Positions 24,844 to 32,573 of a DNA stretch of 34,019 nt are shown here, piece after piece. The stretch is taken from positions 1 to 34,019 of the forward strand of contig CAJXCK010000014.1 in NCBI GenBank assembly GCA_913051785.1, read 5' to 3'. The stretch's first letter is position 1. Each line of letters begins with the position of its first letter. The DNA comes from an uncultured Gammaproteobacteria bacterium (GTDB lineage: Bacteria; Pseudomonadota; Gammaproteobacteria; Pseudomonadales; Azotimanducaceae). A program made the translations under genes and the position numbers. The notes beneath the pieces were generated by a model. That model searched no databases. It was given only the letters and a program-made list of their open reading frames with translations, and had not been told where the DNA came from.

Positions 24844-26130
24844 CTAGAGGTCATACCCTCGTTCATTGTGCGAAATTATGTCCAGACCATCTAATTCATC
24901 TTCTTCAGTCACACGCGCCGCACCAAATGCGCCTACGATTTTGAGAATAATAAACGTCAGAACTCCGGTATAAATGAAGACAGCTAGGACTCCTACTAGC
25001 TGAGCGATGAATTGACTGCCTATATCAATATCTTCCTGACCGCCAAAAACACCTAGAGCATTGCTAGCAAAAACTGCTGTCATTAAAGTCCCTAGGAGCC
25101 CTCCAACACCGTGAACCGGGAAGACGTCCAGAGAATCGTCGATCTTAAGCGTGCGCTTCAAATAACCTGTCGCTATAAAGCAGACAATCCCAGCACTGAT
25201 ACCGATTACAAGGGCCCCACCAGGACCAACAAAACCGGACGCTGGCGTAATTGTTCCTAGACCAGCGACCATACCCGTTATGGCCCCTAGAACAGAGGGT
25301 TTCCCGTACTTATACTGTTCAGCCATCATCCAAGTAAATGCCGCGGCAGCTGCGGAGATATGAGTAGCTAGCATCGCCATACCGGCGTCGCCATTCGCTG
25401 CAAGCGCGCTTCCTCCATTGAACCCGAACCATCCAACCCACAGCATCCCGGCCCCCATAACTGATAGCGTCAAATTATGTGGGGGCATCGCTTGGTCAGG
25501 AAAGCCTCGTCGACTTCCAAGCTGAATCGCCGCAACTAGCGCTGCAACACCGGCCGTCAAGTGAACCACGAGACCGCCAGCAAAATCCATTACACCCCAA
25601 CTAGAGGCAAGCCAGCCTCCTCCCCACACCCAATGGCAAACAGGTGCGTATACGAATAATAGCCAGAGAGATGAAAAGACTAATACGGATGAGAAACGCA
25701 TTCGTTCAGCAAAACCGCCAACTATTAAAGCGGGTGTGATAACAGCGAATGTCATTTGGAAAAGGGCAAACACGCTCTCAGGAATTGACCCGCTAACAGA
25801 CCCCTCCTGGATCCCTCCGAGGAGAATATTGTCTAGTCCCCCGATGAACCAGTTTAAACTCCCGCCATCCCCAAAAGCTAGTGAGTATCCAAAGACCAGC
25901 CACAAAATCGACATAAGGCAGCAAATAGAAAAGCACTGCATAAGAACACTCAGTACATTTTTCGTTCGCACCAAACCACCGTAAAACAAGGAGAGCCCTG
26001 GCAAAGTCATAAACAAGACCAACGCGGTGGCAGTCATAATCCACGCAGTGTCTGCTCCATCCAAAGAACCGGTATCTGCTATAACATTTGTACTCGCGAG
26101 CGCGAGTAGAAGCCCAAGAAAAGCCTTCAT
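24844..26130 (-). CDS. amtB: Ammonium transporter AmtB
   Basis: This inner-membrane ammonium channel (428 aa) has an N-terminal signal-like segment (MKAFLGLLLALASTNVIA), as in E. coli AmtB, then about eleven transmembrane segments. The twin-histidine pore is represented by HLTAGVAALV and DVFPVHGVGGLLG. The C-terminus, GLDIISHNERGYDL, matches the tail that binds GlnK. The ATG is preceded by a strong GAGGAAA ribosome site. No glnK is beside it, which is unusual. pyrD lies upstream on the same strand, 74 bases away. Nitrogen control is expected in the family but no convincing NtrC/sigma54 site is visible here. Confidence 0.95.
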   Translation of the reverse strand: MKAFLGLLLALASTNVIADTGSLDGADTAWIMTATALVLFMTLPGLSLFYGGLVRTKNVLSVLMQCFSICCLMSILWLVFGYSLAFGDGGSLNWFIGGLDNILLGGIQEGSVSGSIPESVFALFQMTFAVITPALIVGGFAERMRFSSVLVFSSLWLLFVYAPVCHWVWGGGWLASSWGVMDFAGGLVVHLTAGVAALVAAIQLGSRRGFPDQAMPPHNLTLSVMGAGMLWVGWFGFNGGSALAANGDAGMAMLATHISAAAAAFTWMMAEQYKYGKPSVLGAITGMVAGLGTITPASGFVGPGGALVIGISAGIVCFIATGYLKRTLKIDDSLDVFPVHGVGGLLGTLMTAVFASNALGVFGGQEDIDIGSQFIAQLVGVLAVFIYTGVLTFIILKIVGAFGAARVTEEDELDGLDIISHNERGYDL

Positions 26131-26204
26131 AAATTTCCTCCCAAAGAAATCGCCGAAAAGCTTAGTCGAATTTTAACCCTTGCGCCATTTTTTTGTGCGT
26201 TACT

Positions 26205-27230
26205 TCAGCCAGATGCCTTTATTGATGACCCAATCAATTTATGCACCAGTTTGGTGCCTTTATAAATAAAGCTGGTGTAAATCTGCAAGAGGTTCGCTCC
26301 TGAATCTATCATTTTTTGCGCCCGCTCTTCCGAGTCGATACCGCCAACCGCAATGATAAGGTGGTTTTGGCCAAGCCGAGCTCTCATGTTCTTCAAGACC
26401 CAAAGGCTGAGATCGAACAGCGGTCTTCCACTCATTCCACCAGTTTCGGAAAGGTGACGATGATCAAATTCTGCAATTCGACTTACGGTTGTGTTGGTCG
26501 CGATCAAACCATCTATTTTGGTCTCTATAAAAACCGCCGCTATTTGGTCTAACTCTTTCTCAGATAGGTCCGGCGCTATCTTTAAAAAAACCGGCTTGTT
26601 TGCAACTTCCTGCGCAAGGGCCAGCTGCCCTTCTTTAAACTCAGTCAAGAGCTTCCGCAAAGTCTGACCATATTGAAGCTGCCTAAGGCCCGGCGTGTTG
26701 GGAGAAGAAAGATTCAAGGTGAAATAATCAGCAAGCGATCCCACCGCCCTCATACAGTTAAGATAATCCTCGACGGCTCTTTCATTTGGCGTGGTTTTGT
26801 TTTTACCGAGATTTACTCCCAGTACGGTGCTGCCCAAAAGATTCTCGCGTCTGATTTTCTCCAACCGTCCCACCATCGACTGCACGCCTTCATTATTAAA
26901 GCCCATCCTGTTGATCAAAGCCTCAGACTCTCTAAGTCTGAAAAGTCTTGGTTTTGGGTTGCCCAGTTGGGGTTTTGGAGTCACTGTCCCGACCTCGATA
27001 TGCCCGAAACCTAACCTTGCGAGACCAAGCAGAGCTTTTGCATCCTTATCGAGACCTGCCGCCAAACCAATCGGATTGAGGAACTTCAAACCTGCTAAAT
27101 CTTGCTCTAAACCCGGAAGCGGGCCTAGCGGCGGTAACCAATCACCTGATATCTTCAAACCTCTAATCGCCAGGTTGTGGGCCATTTCAGGTGGAAAATA
27201 GCGCAGGATTTTATGAGACTCATTGATCAT
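26205..27230 (-). CDS. pyrD: Dihydroorotate dehydrogenase (quinone)
   Basis: This class 2 dihydroorotate dehydrogenase (341 aa) oxidises dihydroorotate to orotate in pyrimidine synthesis and passes electrons to quinone. FMN-binding and substrate motifs include NPIGLAAGLDKDA, GHIEVGTVTPKPQ and LNLSSPNTPGLRQLQ; the serine in NLSSPNTPG is the class 2 catalytic base. The N-terminal helical segment (HKILRYFPPEMAHN) is the membrane-associating quinone-site extension typical of class 2. It is divergent from the moxR gene across 114 bases. It may share a transcript with amtB downstream. Confidence 0.96.
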   Translation of the reverse strand: MINESHKILRYFPPEMAHNLAIRGLKISGDWLPPLGPLPGLEQDLAGLKFLNPIGLAAGLDKDAKALLGLARLGFGHIEVGTVTPKPQLGNPKPRLFRLRESEALINRMGFNNEGVQSMVGRLEKIRRENLLGSTVLGVNLGKNKTTPNERAVEDYLNCMRAVGSLADYFTLNLSSPNTPGLRQLQYGQTLRKLLTEFKEGQLALAQEVANKPVFLKIAPDLSEKELDQIAAVFIETKIDGLIATNTTVSRIAEFDHRHLSETGGMSGRPLFDLSLWVLKNMRARLGQNHLIIAVGGIDSEERAQKMIDSGANLLQIYTSFIYKGTKLVHKLIGSSIKASG

Positions 27231-27344
27231 TGCTTAATCGTATCGCGAACCCAGCTAGGACCCAATCTTTAGTTGCGAGGTTCCCTTTCTTCAGCTCAAA
27301 CCAAAATATACAATCAGCGTTGAAGCATTTTTCAAGACACCAGC

Positions 27345-28316
27345 ATGAATCAAACGGTAAACAAACCTGACTCTTTGAGCGCAATGTTAGAGGCCAAAGC
27401 CTGGCTTCGAGAGCGGGTGATCGGCCAAGAAAAGTTGATCGACCGCCTCATCATCAGTCTGATAACAGGAGGCCACCTACTAGTCGAGGGCGCTCCAGGA
27501 CTTGCCAAAACTCGGGCTATAAAAGAACTGTCGACGTTAATTCAGGGAGATTTCCATAGAATCCAGTTCACCCCAGACTTGCTGCCAAGTGATGTTACTG
27601 GCACGGAAGTTTATAGGCCTGAAGACGGTACTTTTGTATTCCAAAAAGGACCGATATTTCATAATTTAGTTCTCGCCGATGAAATTAATCGCGCACCTGC
27701 TAAAGTTCAATCCGCATTGCTAGAGGCGATGGGCGAAAATCAGGTCAGTTTTGGAAGAAAGACATTCGAGCTCCCGAAACTCTTTTTTGTAATGGCGACC
27801 CAAAACCCGATTGAGCAAGAAGGGACCTACCCTCTACCGGAAGCCCAGTTAGACAGATTTATCATGCAAGTCCTTGTCGATTACCCAGACCATCAAAACG
27901 AATCGGACATACTTAAATTAGTTCGTGAAGAAAATATTTCCAGTCCAAGTAGCGCGCCACTCACTATCTCGCAAGACCAGCTTCTAAATGCGAGAAAGGA
28001 ATTACTATCGCTTCACATGGAAGAGTCGATAGAGAAATACATCGTAGGTTTGATAATGGCAACCCGAGAACCATCCGGACCAGCCTCGGAGTGGATTGAG
28101 TATGGATCAAGTCCTCGAGGCACCATAAGCTTAGACCAGTGCGCTAGATCTATCGCCTGGTTATCAGATAGAGATTTTGTCACGCCTGACGACGTCCAAA
28201 ATATCATTCACGATGTGATGCGACACCGCTTGATCCTCACTTTTGAAGCCGAATCTCAAGGCATTACTGTTAGCCAGGTCATAGATGAGATCGTGAGAAC
28301 AGTGCCTGTTCCTTAG
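27345..28316 (+). CDS. MoxR-family AAA+ ATPase
   Basis: This 323-aa MoxR-type AAA+ protein is thought to act as a chaperone for protein-complex assembly or metal-cofactor insertion. It carries Walker A VEGAPGLAKT (about residues 46-55), Walker B LVLADEINRAP and sensor ATQNPIEQEGTYPLPEAQLDRF, typical of the MRP subfamily. It heads the DUF58-DUF4381-BatA-BatB-BatD operon, with the next start 21 bases after its stop. The start ATG has only a weak ribosome site. It diverges from pyrD. Confidence 0.93.
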   Translation: MNQTVNKPDSLSAMLEAKAWLRERVIGQEKLIDRLIISLITGGHLLVEGAPGLAKTRAIKELSTLIQGDFHRIQFTPDLLPSDVTGTEVYRPEDGTFVFQKGPIFHNLVLADEINRAPAKVQSALLEAMGENQVSFGRKTFELPKLFFVMATQNPIEQEGTYPLPEAQLDRFIMQVLVDYPDHQNESDILKLVREENISSPSSAPLTISQDQLLNARKELLSLHMEESIEKYIVGLIMATREPSGPASEWIEYGSSPRGTISLDQCARSIAWLSDRDFVTPDDVQNIIHDVMRHRLILTFEAESQGITVSQVIDEIVRTVPVP

Positions 28317-28337
28317 CGAATAGCTTAGAAAGTTTAG

Positions 28338-29237
28338 ATGATAAAGCCTGAGCGAACATCTCAATCCGTGACAGGAGTCTATACCTCTTTGCGAGATCTG
28401 ATTAACCTGCGATACCGACTGGGACCAGAACTGTCGTCCGGCAAAACCTCAACTAACCTCCAGCCAGGCCAAAAAGCATCAAAAATCAGGGGCAGCGGAT
28501 TAGACTTCGCCGAGGTCAGAGTTTATCAACCGGGAGACGACGTCAGATCTATTGACTGGAAAGTTTCAGCCAGGAAACAGAAAGTTCATACAAAACTGTT
28601 CCATGAAGAAAAGGAACGCCCAGTTTTAGTCTTTGTCGATCAAACACAATCGATGTTTTTTGGCTCGGGTGTGCGTTTGAAGTCAATCGCGGCGGCCGAG
28701 CTAGGAGCATTAGAAATCTGGAGAGCCGTTGAAAATGGAGAGAGAATCGGCGGCGCTATAGCCACAAACGAAGAGGTAATACTGGCAAAACCGAGACATG
28801 GAACAACCGCTGCAACGAAAATGCTCTTTCATATAGCCGAAGCAAATCGATCTCTAACGAGAGAAACTTTCAAGCGAATCAGCGCATCAGAGGCGGTTGC
28901 TAATCTTTTAAATATCAGCAAACAAAGGTTCAAAATTGTAATAGTAAGCGACTTTCAAGGTTTCCCAAACGATTGGGAAGAGATCGTAAAGCGTCTTGCT
29001 CGCAAGAACTATCTAGATTTAGTCCATATCTATGACCCGATCGAAGAAACCTTGCCACCACCAGGTCGTTATGCGGTCTCGGATGGGAAAGAAAATGCGA
29101 TTTTTTCTTCAGGAGATCCTGATCTGAGCGACGAATACGAAAAGGCTTTCAATCAGAAGAAATCTCGCCTATCTCAGCTCGCCAAACTGAACTCTATAAC
29201 CTATCGGAATATTTCGACCGATACTCAGTCGATCTAA
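28338..29237 (+). CDS. DUF58 domain protein of the MoxR/Bat cluster
   Basis: This 299-aa protein carries the DUF58 core GSGLDFAEVRVYQPGDDVRSIDWKV and a metal-site-like VFVDQTQSM (DxTxS), followed by a VWA-like fold. No membrane segment is obvious. It lies between MoxR and DUF4381 with short gaps (21 and 13 bases), the usual order. It is probably a substrate or partner of the MoxR ATPase. Exact biochemical role unknown. Confidence 0.9.
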   Translation: MIKPERTSQSVTGVYTSLRDLINLRYRLGPELSSGKTSTNLQPGQKASKIRGSGLDFAEVRVYQPGDDVRSIDWKVSARKQKVHTKLFHEEKERPVLVFVDQTQSMFFGSGVRLKSIAAAELGALEIWRAVENGERIGGAIATNEEVILAKPRHGTTAATKMLFHIAEANRSLTRETFKRISASEAVANLLNISKQRFKIVIVSDFQGFPNDWEEIVKRLARKNYLDLVHIYDPIEETLPPPGRYAVSDGKENAIFSSGDPDLSDEYEKAFNQKKSRLSQLAKLNSITYRNISTDTQSI

Positions 29238-29250
29238 CCAAATTAGCTCG

Positions 29251-29769
29251 ATGATCGGAAACCCCTTAATTGACTTACGTGACATTCATACTCCACTGGA
29301 GCCATCCTGGTGGCCGCCTGCACCAGGATGGTGGTTGCTTGTTATTTTGACAGTGACACTTGTCGCATGTGCAACAGTGACTCTCTACAAAAGAAGTAAA
29401 CTTCTTCGACCGAGGCGTGAAGCGGAGCGATTAATCATCGAGCTTTACAAAGCGACCCTGACAAAAAGCGCTTCTGACAGAGACTATATAAGGGGAACTA
29501 ACGAGATTCTAAAACGTCTAGTTGTAAACGTCCTCGGCAGGAGAGATCTCGCCCCGACATCTGCTACATCTTGGTTGCAGGCGCTCGACAAAATGAGTGG
29601 AACCATCGAATTCACCCAGGGAGCAGGAAAGGTTTTTGGCGCGTCTAGATATAGTCGAAATCCACCAGAGGTGGAGCTATCTGAACTACATAAGCTTGTT
29701 ATTTCCTTGGTTTCGAGAATCAAAATCCACAAAAATTACGAACCTAAATCGAGAATCACTAATGATTGA
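29251..29769 (+). CDS. DUF4381 membrane protein of the Bat cluster
   Basis: This 172-aa protein has PLIDLRDIHTPLEPSWWPPAPGWW near the N-terminus and one membrane helix (LLVILTVTLVACATVTLY, about residues 29-46), followed by a soluble C-terminal helix region. The pattern, and the place between DUF58 and BatA, identify DUF4381. Its stop overlaps the BatA start by 8 bases, so it is translationally coupled. Function unknown; probably part of a membrane assembly with the Bat proteins. Confidence 0.87.
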   Translation: MIGNPLIDLRDIHTPLEPSWWPPAPGWWLLVILTVTLVACATVTLYKRSKLLRPRREAERLIIELYKATLTKSASDRDYIRGTNEILKRLVVNVLGRRDLAPTSATSWLQALDKMSGTIEFTQGAGKVFGASRYSRNPPEVELSELHKLVISLVSRIKIHKNYEPKSRITND

Positions 29770-30772
29770 GTGGATTTGGCCATTGGCATTTTCACTTCTG
29801 CCATTGCCTTGGCTAGTGCGGCGCTTTCTAAGAGAGGCTAAACAAGACAGACCGGCGCTCCTCGTACCCTCTTTAGGGCCCTTTGTCGGAAGCGTAAAAG
29901 ATGAGGTCGCTGAGTGGAAACACCTAAACCTCAAGCTTTTGCTACTTTGGTTGATATGGGTCTCGCTGATAGTGGCTTTGGCGCGTCCTCAATGGACAGG
30001 CGATCCCATTACCCTGCCAACTACGGGAAGGGATCTAATGCTTGCGGTGGACATTTCGGGAAGCATGGCGACCGAAGATATGATGATAAACGGGGAATAC
30101 GTGGATCGTTTAACTGCTGTAAAACTGGTTGTCTCAGATTTCGTGTCTAGACGCATCGGGGACAGAGTGGGTCTAATTCTGTTTGGAACAAATGCCTATC
30201 TGCAAGCGCCACTCACCTTCGACCTGAAGACTTTGGACCGTTTTTTGCTCGAGGCCCCGGTTGGGATCGCGGGCGGCAAAACCGCTATTGGTGACGCGAT
30301 TGGTCTAGCAGTGAAACGACTTCGGCAGAGACCTCAGCAAGACAAAGTAATCATCTTGCTTACAGACGGTGCGAACAATGTGGGAGAAGTTGAACCTCGG
30401 AAAGCATCTGAACTTGCAGCAAACGATAAAATCAAAATCTACACCATTGGCGTCGGTGCAGACGAGATGAGATTGCCAAGTATTTTTGGTGCTTTTGGCA
30501 ATAGAGTTACAAATCCGTCGGCCGACTTGGATGAAAGGACACTTACAGAAATCGCGGAGACCACATCGGGAGCCTATTTTCGAGCCAAGGACCCCGTTAA
30601 GCTCGCCGAAATATATAACCTAATTGACGAATTAGAGCCAGCGGATCAAGAAGCGGAGGTCTTTAGGCCGAGGAAAGCTCTATCTTTTTGGGCTCTTAGT
30701 GCTGCTATCCTAGCCGCATTTGCGTTTTTTCTAATCGATCTCTATCGGCGTCCCATCGCCCAGCAAGAGTGA
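29762..30772 (+). CDS. batA: BatA-like VWA-domain membrane protein
   Basis: The product is 336 aa from ATG 29762 (MIEWIWPLAFSLLPLPWLVRR). The ORF-track start at 29597 lies inside the preceding gene and is rejected. It has an N-terminal membrane segment, another around residues 58-75 and one near the C-terminus (LSFWALSAAILAAFAFFLIDLY, quoted in part as AAILAAFAFFLIDLY). The VWA metal site DISGS is at 97-101. Family role: envelope protein of the aerotolerance (Bat) group. It is followed 10 bases later by the GTG of the BatB fusion. Confidence 0.9.
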   Translation: MIEWIWPLAFSLLPLPWLVRRFLREAKQDRPALLVPSLGPFVGSVKDEVAEWKHLNLKLLLLWLIWVSLIVALARPQWTGDPITLPTTGRDLMLAVDISGSMATEDMMINGEYVDRLTAVKLVVSDFVSRRIGDRVGLILFGTNAYLQAPLTFDLKTLDRFLLEAPVGIAGGKTAIGDAIGLAVKRLRQRPQQDKVIILLTDGANNVGEVEPRKASELAANDKIKIYTIGVGADEMRLPSIFGAFGNRVTNPSADLDERTLTEIAETTSGAYFRAKDPVKLAEIYNLIDELEPADQEAEVFRPRKALSFWALSAAILAAFAFFLIDLYRRPIAQQE

Positions 30773-30782
30773 CGCAAATCCC

Positions 30783-32573
30783 GTGATCCTAGAGAACTTC
30801 CATATAATAAGACCTTACTGGCTTTTGTTGTTGCTGCCTGCCCTCGTTTTGTCATTTCTTTGGATGAAATCGACCATTCAAGAGAAAGCCTGGAAAGAAC
30901 TGATGAGCGCAGAGCTACACCAAGCTCTAGTAAGCGGCGGTTCCAAACGAAAAAGGTCATTGATGGCTGTTGTTACGAACATGCTCCTATTTTTTGCCAT
31001 TCTCGGCGCGGCGGGCCCGACTTGGGAAAAAAGACCACAACCTGTCGAAAAACAAAGTGATGCACTTGTAATCATCTTAGATTTATCCCTTTCAATGATG
31101 GCAGAGGACATAAAGCCATCGAGAATCATTAGAGCTAAGCAAAAAATAATCGATATTCTCAGATACAGAAAAGAGGGTAGCACCGCTTTAGTCGCGTATG
31201 CAGGAGACGCACATACTGTCGCACCGTTGACCGACGATTCTGGAACTATCGAAAATCTTCTCAGCTCTCTTGAACCTTCGATGATGCCCGTTCTCGGAAG
31301 TGCTCCTGCACACGCGATGGAAATCGCTACAGAACTAATCAAGAATTCTGCACTTACTCAGGGGAGAATCCTATTCCTAACAGATGGCGTAACCGAGGTT
31401 GAACAACTAGCCAAAATGGCCGGTCCAGCTATACCGCTTTCGATCATCGGCTTCGGCAGTGATTCAGGAGCCCCGATTCCGCTCACCTCCGATCGCCAAA
31501 AAAGGCGCCTACTCAAGGACAATCTAGGCAAACCGATCATCACGAAAATAAACGAAGACGCATTAAAAAACCTGGCTCAAGCAGGCTATGGCGCCTATTC
31601 CCGAGTGAGCTATGATGATTCCGATTTCAAAGGAGTTCTTGCGGAGAGTTTTGTCAATGATATCGAGGCTATCGATGCAGAGCGAGACTTCGATACCTGG
31701 CATGACCAGGGATACTGGATAGCCCTTCTGCTAGTTCCGTTCGTTCTCTTCGCATTCAGAAAAGGAGTCTTGATATCGTTTGCCGGGTTCCTACTCACCC
31801 TGCAGTTCAACGATACGGTGGCGGGAGTAGCGAACTCTCAAAACGAGATACTTTCGAACACCGAGGCCAACCTGTGGAGCCGTCTGTGGTTCCGTGATGA
31901 TCAGCTAGCCTTCGAGCTACTTGAGAAAGGCGACGCCAAAACAGCTGCGCATCTTTTCCAGGATGAAAAGTGGAAATCCGTCGCTAACTACCGAAACAAA
32001 GAATGGGGTCCGGCGCTAAACGGATTCTCAAGCGACTTATCAGCTGATGGCTTATATAACCAAGCAAATAGTTTGGCACAACTCGGCTCTCTTAATGAAG
32101 CAATCGAGAAGTACGATCGCGCTTTAGAGCTCAACCCCGAAGACGATGACGCCCGATTCAACCGAGATCTCGTTAAGGAATTGCTGCAAAAGCAGCAAGA
32201 GCAACAAAAAGAAAAAACAAAAGATAATGAGGGACAACAATCCGAGTCACCCGATCAAAAAGATCAAAGCGATCAAGACGACGGTGAAAAAGCAGATGAC
32301 CCTTCCGCAGATGCGCCCTATGAAGAGAATCGGCAGCAACAAAACGAAGGCGACAATCCCGAGGAAACGGATAAAGGCCAATCCGAAGGAAAATCAAATG
32401 AAGATGAACAACTTGCCTTGAACGAGGAGGAACAGAAACAGGCGCTGGAGCAATGGTTGAGGAGAGTCCCGGACAATCCGGGCGGTCTTCTAAAACGAAA
32501 ATTTAGATACGAAACCGAGCAGAGACTAAGAAAGGGAGATTACAGATACCGACAGGGTGAGGAACCGTGGTGA
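30783..32573 (+). CDS. batB: BatB/BatC-type fusion: VWA protein with TPR and Gln/acidic tail
   Basis: This 596-aa protein combines an N-terminal BatB half with a BatC-like half. Membrane segments occur near residues 12-28, 60-78 and 310-340; the VWA metal site DLSLS is at 100-104. The second half has TPR repeats (about 400-460, including YNQANSLAQLGSLNEAIEKY and LELNPEDD). Residues 462-553 are then extremely rich in Q, E, K, D and S, ending in a conserved arginine-rich C-terminus (LLKRKFRYETEQRLRKGDYRY, quoted in part as FRYETEQRLRKGDY). The start is GTG. The stop overlaps the BatD GTG. Gene naming is by analogy with Bacteroides Bat proteins. Confidence 0.88.
   Translation: MILENFHIIRPYWLLLLLPALVLSFLWMKSTIQEKAWKELMSAELHQALVSGGSKRKRSLMAVVTNMLLFFAILGAAGPTWEKRPQPVEKQSDALVIILDLSLSMMAEDIKPSRIIRAKQKIIDILRYRKEGSTALVAYAGDAHTVAPLTDDSGTIENLLSSLEPSMMPVLGSAPAHAMEIATELIKNSALTQGRILFLTDGVTEVEQLAKMAGPAIPLSIIGFGSDSGAPIPLTSDRQKRRLLKDNLGKPIITKINEDALKNLAQAGYGAYSRVSYDDSDFKGVLAESFVNDIEAIDAERDFDTWHDQGYWIALLLVPFVLFAFRKGVLISFAGFLLTLQFNDTVAGVANSQNEILSNTEANLWSRLWFRDDQLAFELLEKGDAKTAAHLFQDEKWKSVANYRNKEWGPALNGFSSDLSADGLYNQANSLAQLGSLNEAIEKYDRALELNPEDDDARFNRDLVKELLQKQQEQQKEKTKDNEGQQSESPDQKDQSDQDDGEKADDPSADAPYEENRQQQNEGDNPEETDKGQSEGKSNEDEQLALNEEEQKQALEQWLRRVPDNPGGLLKRKFRYETEQRLRKGDYRYRQGEEPW

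Noticed and set aside
26165-26190. Possible sigma54 promoter (TGGCGC-N5-TTAAA) upstream of amtB
   Set aside because: The spacing fits, but the essential GC of the -12 element is AA, so I do not call it.
32146-32421. 91-aa lysine-rich plus-strand ORF inside the BatB fusion
   Set aside because: It is the frame-shifted reading of the Q/E/K-rich tail and has no ribosome site.
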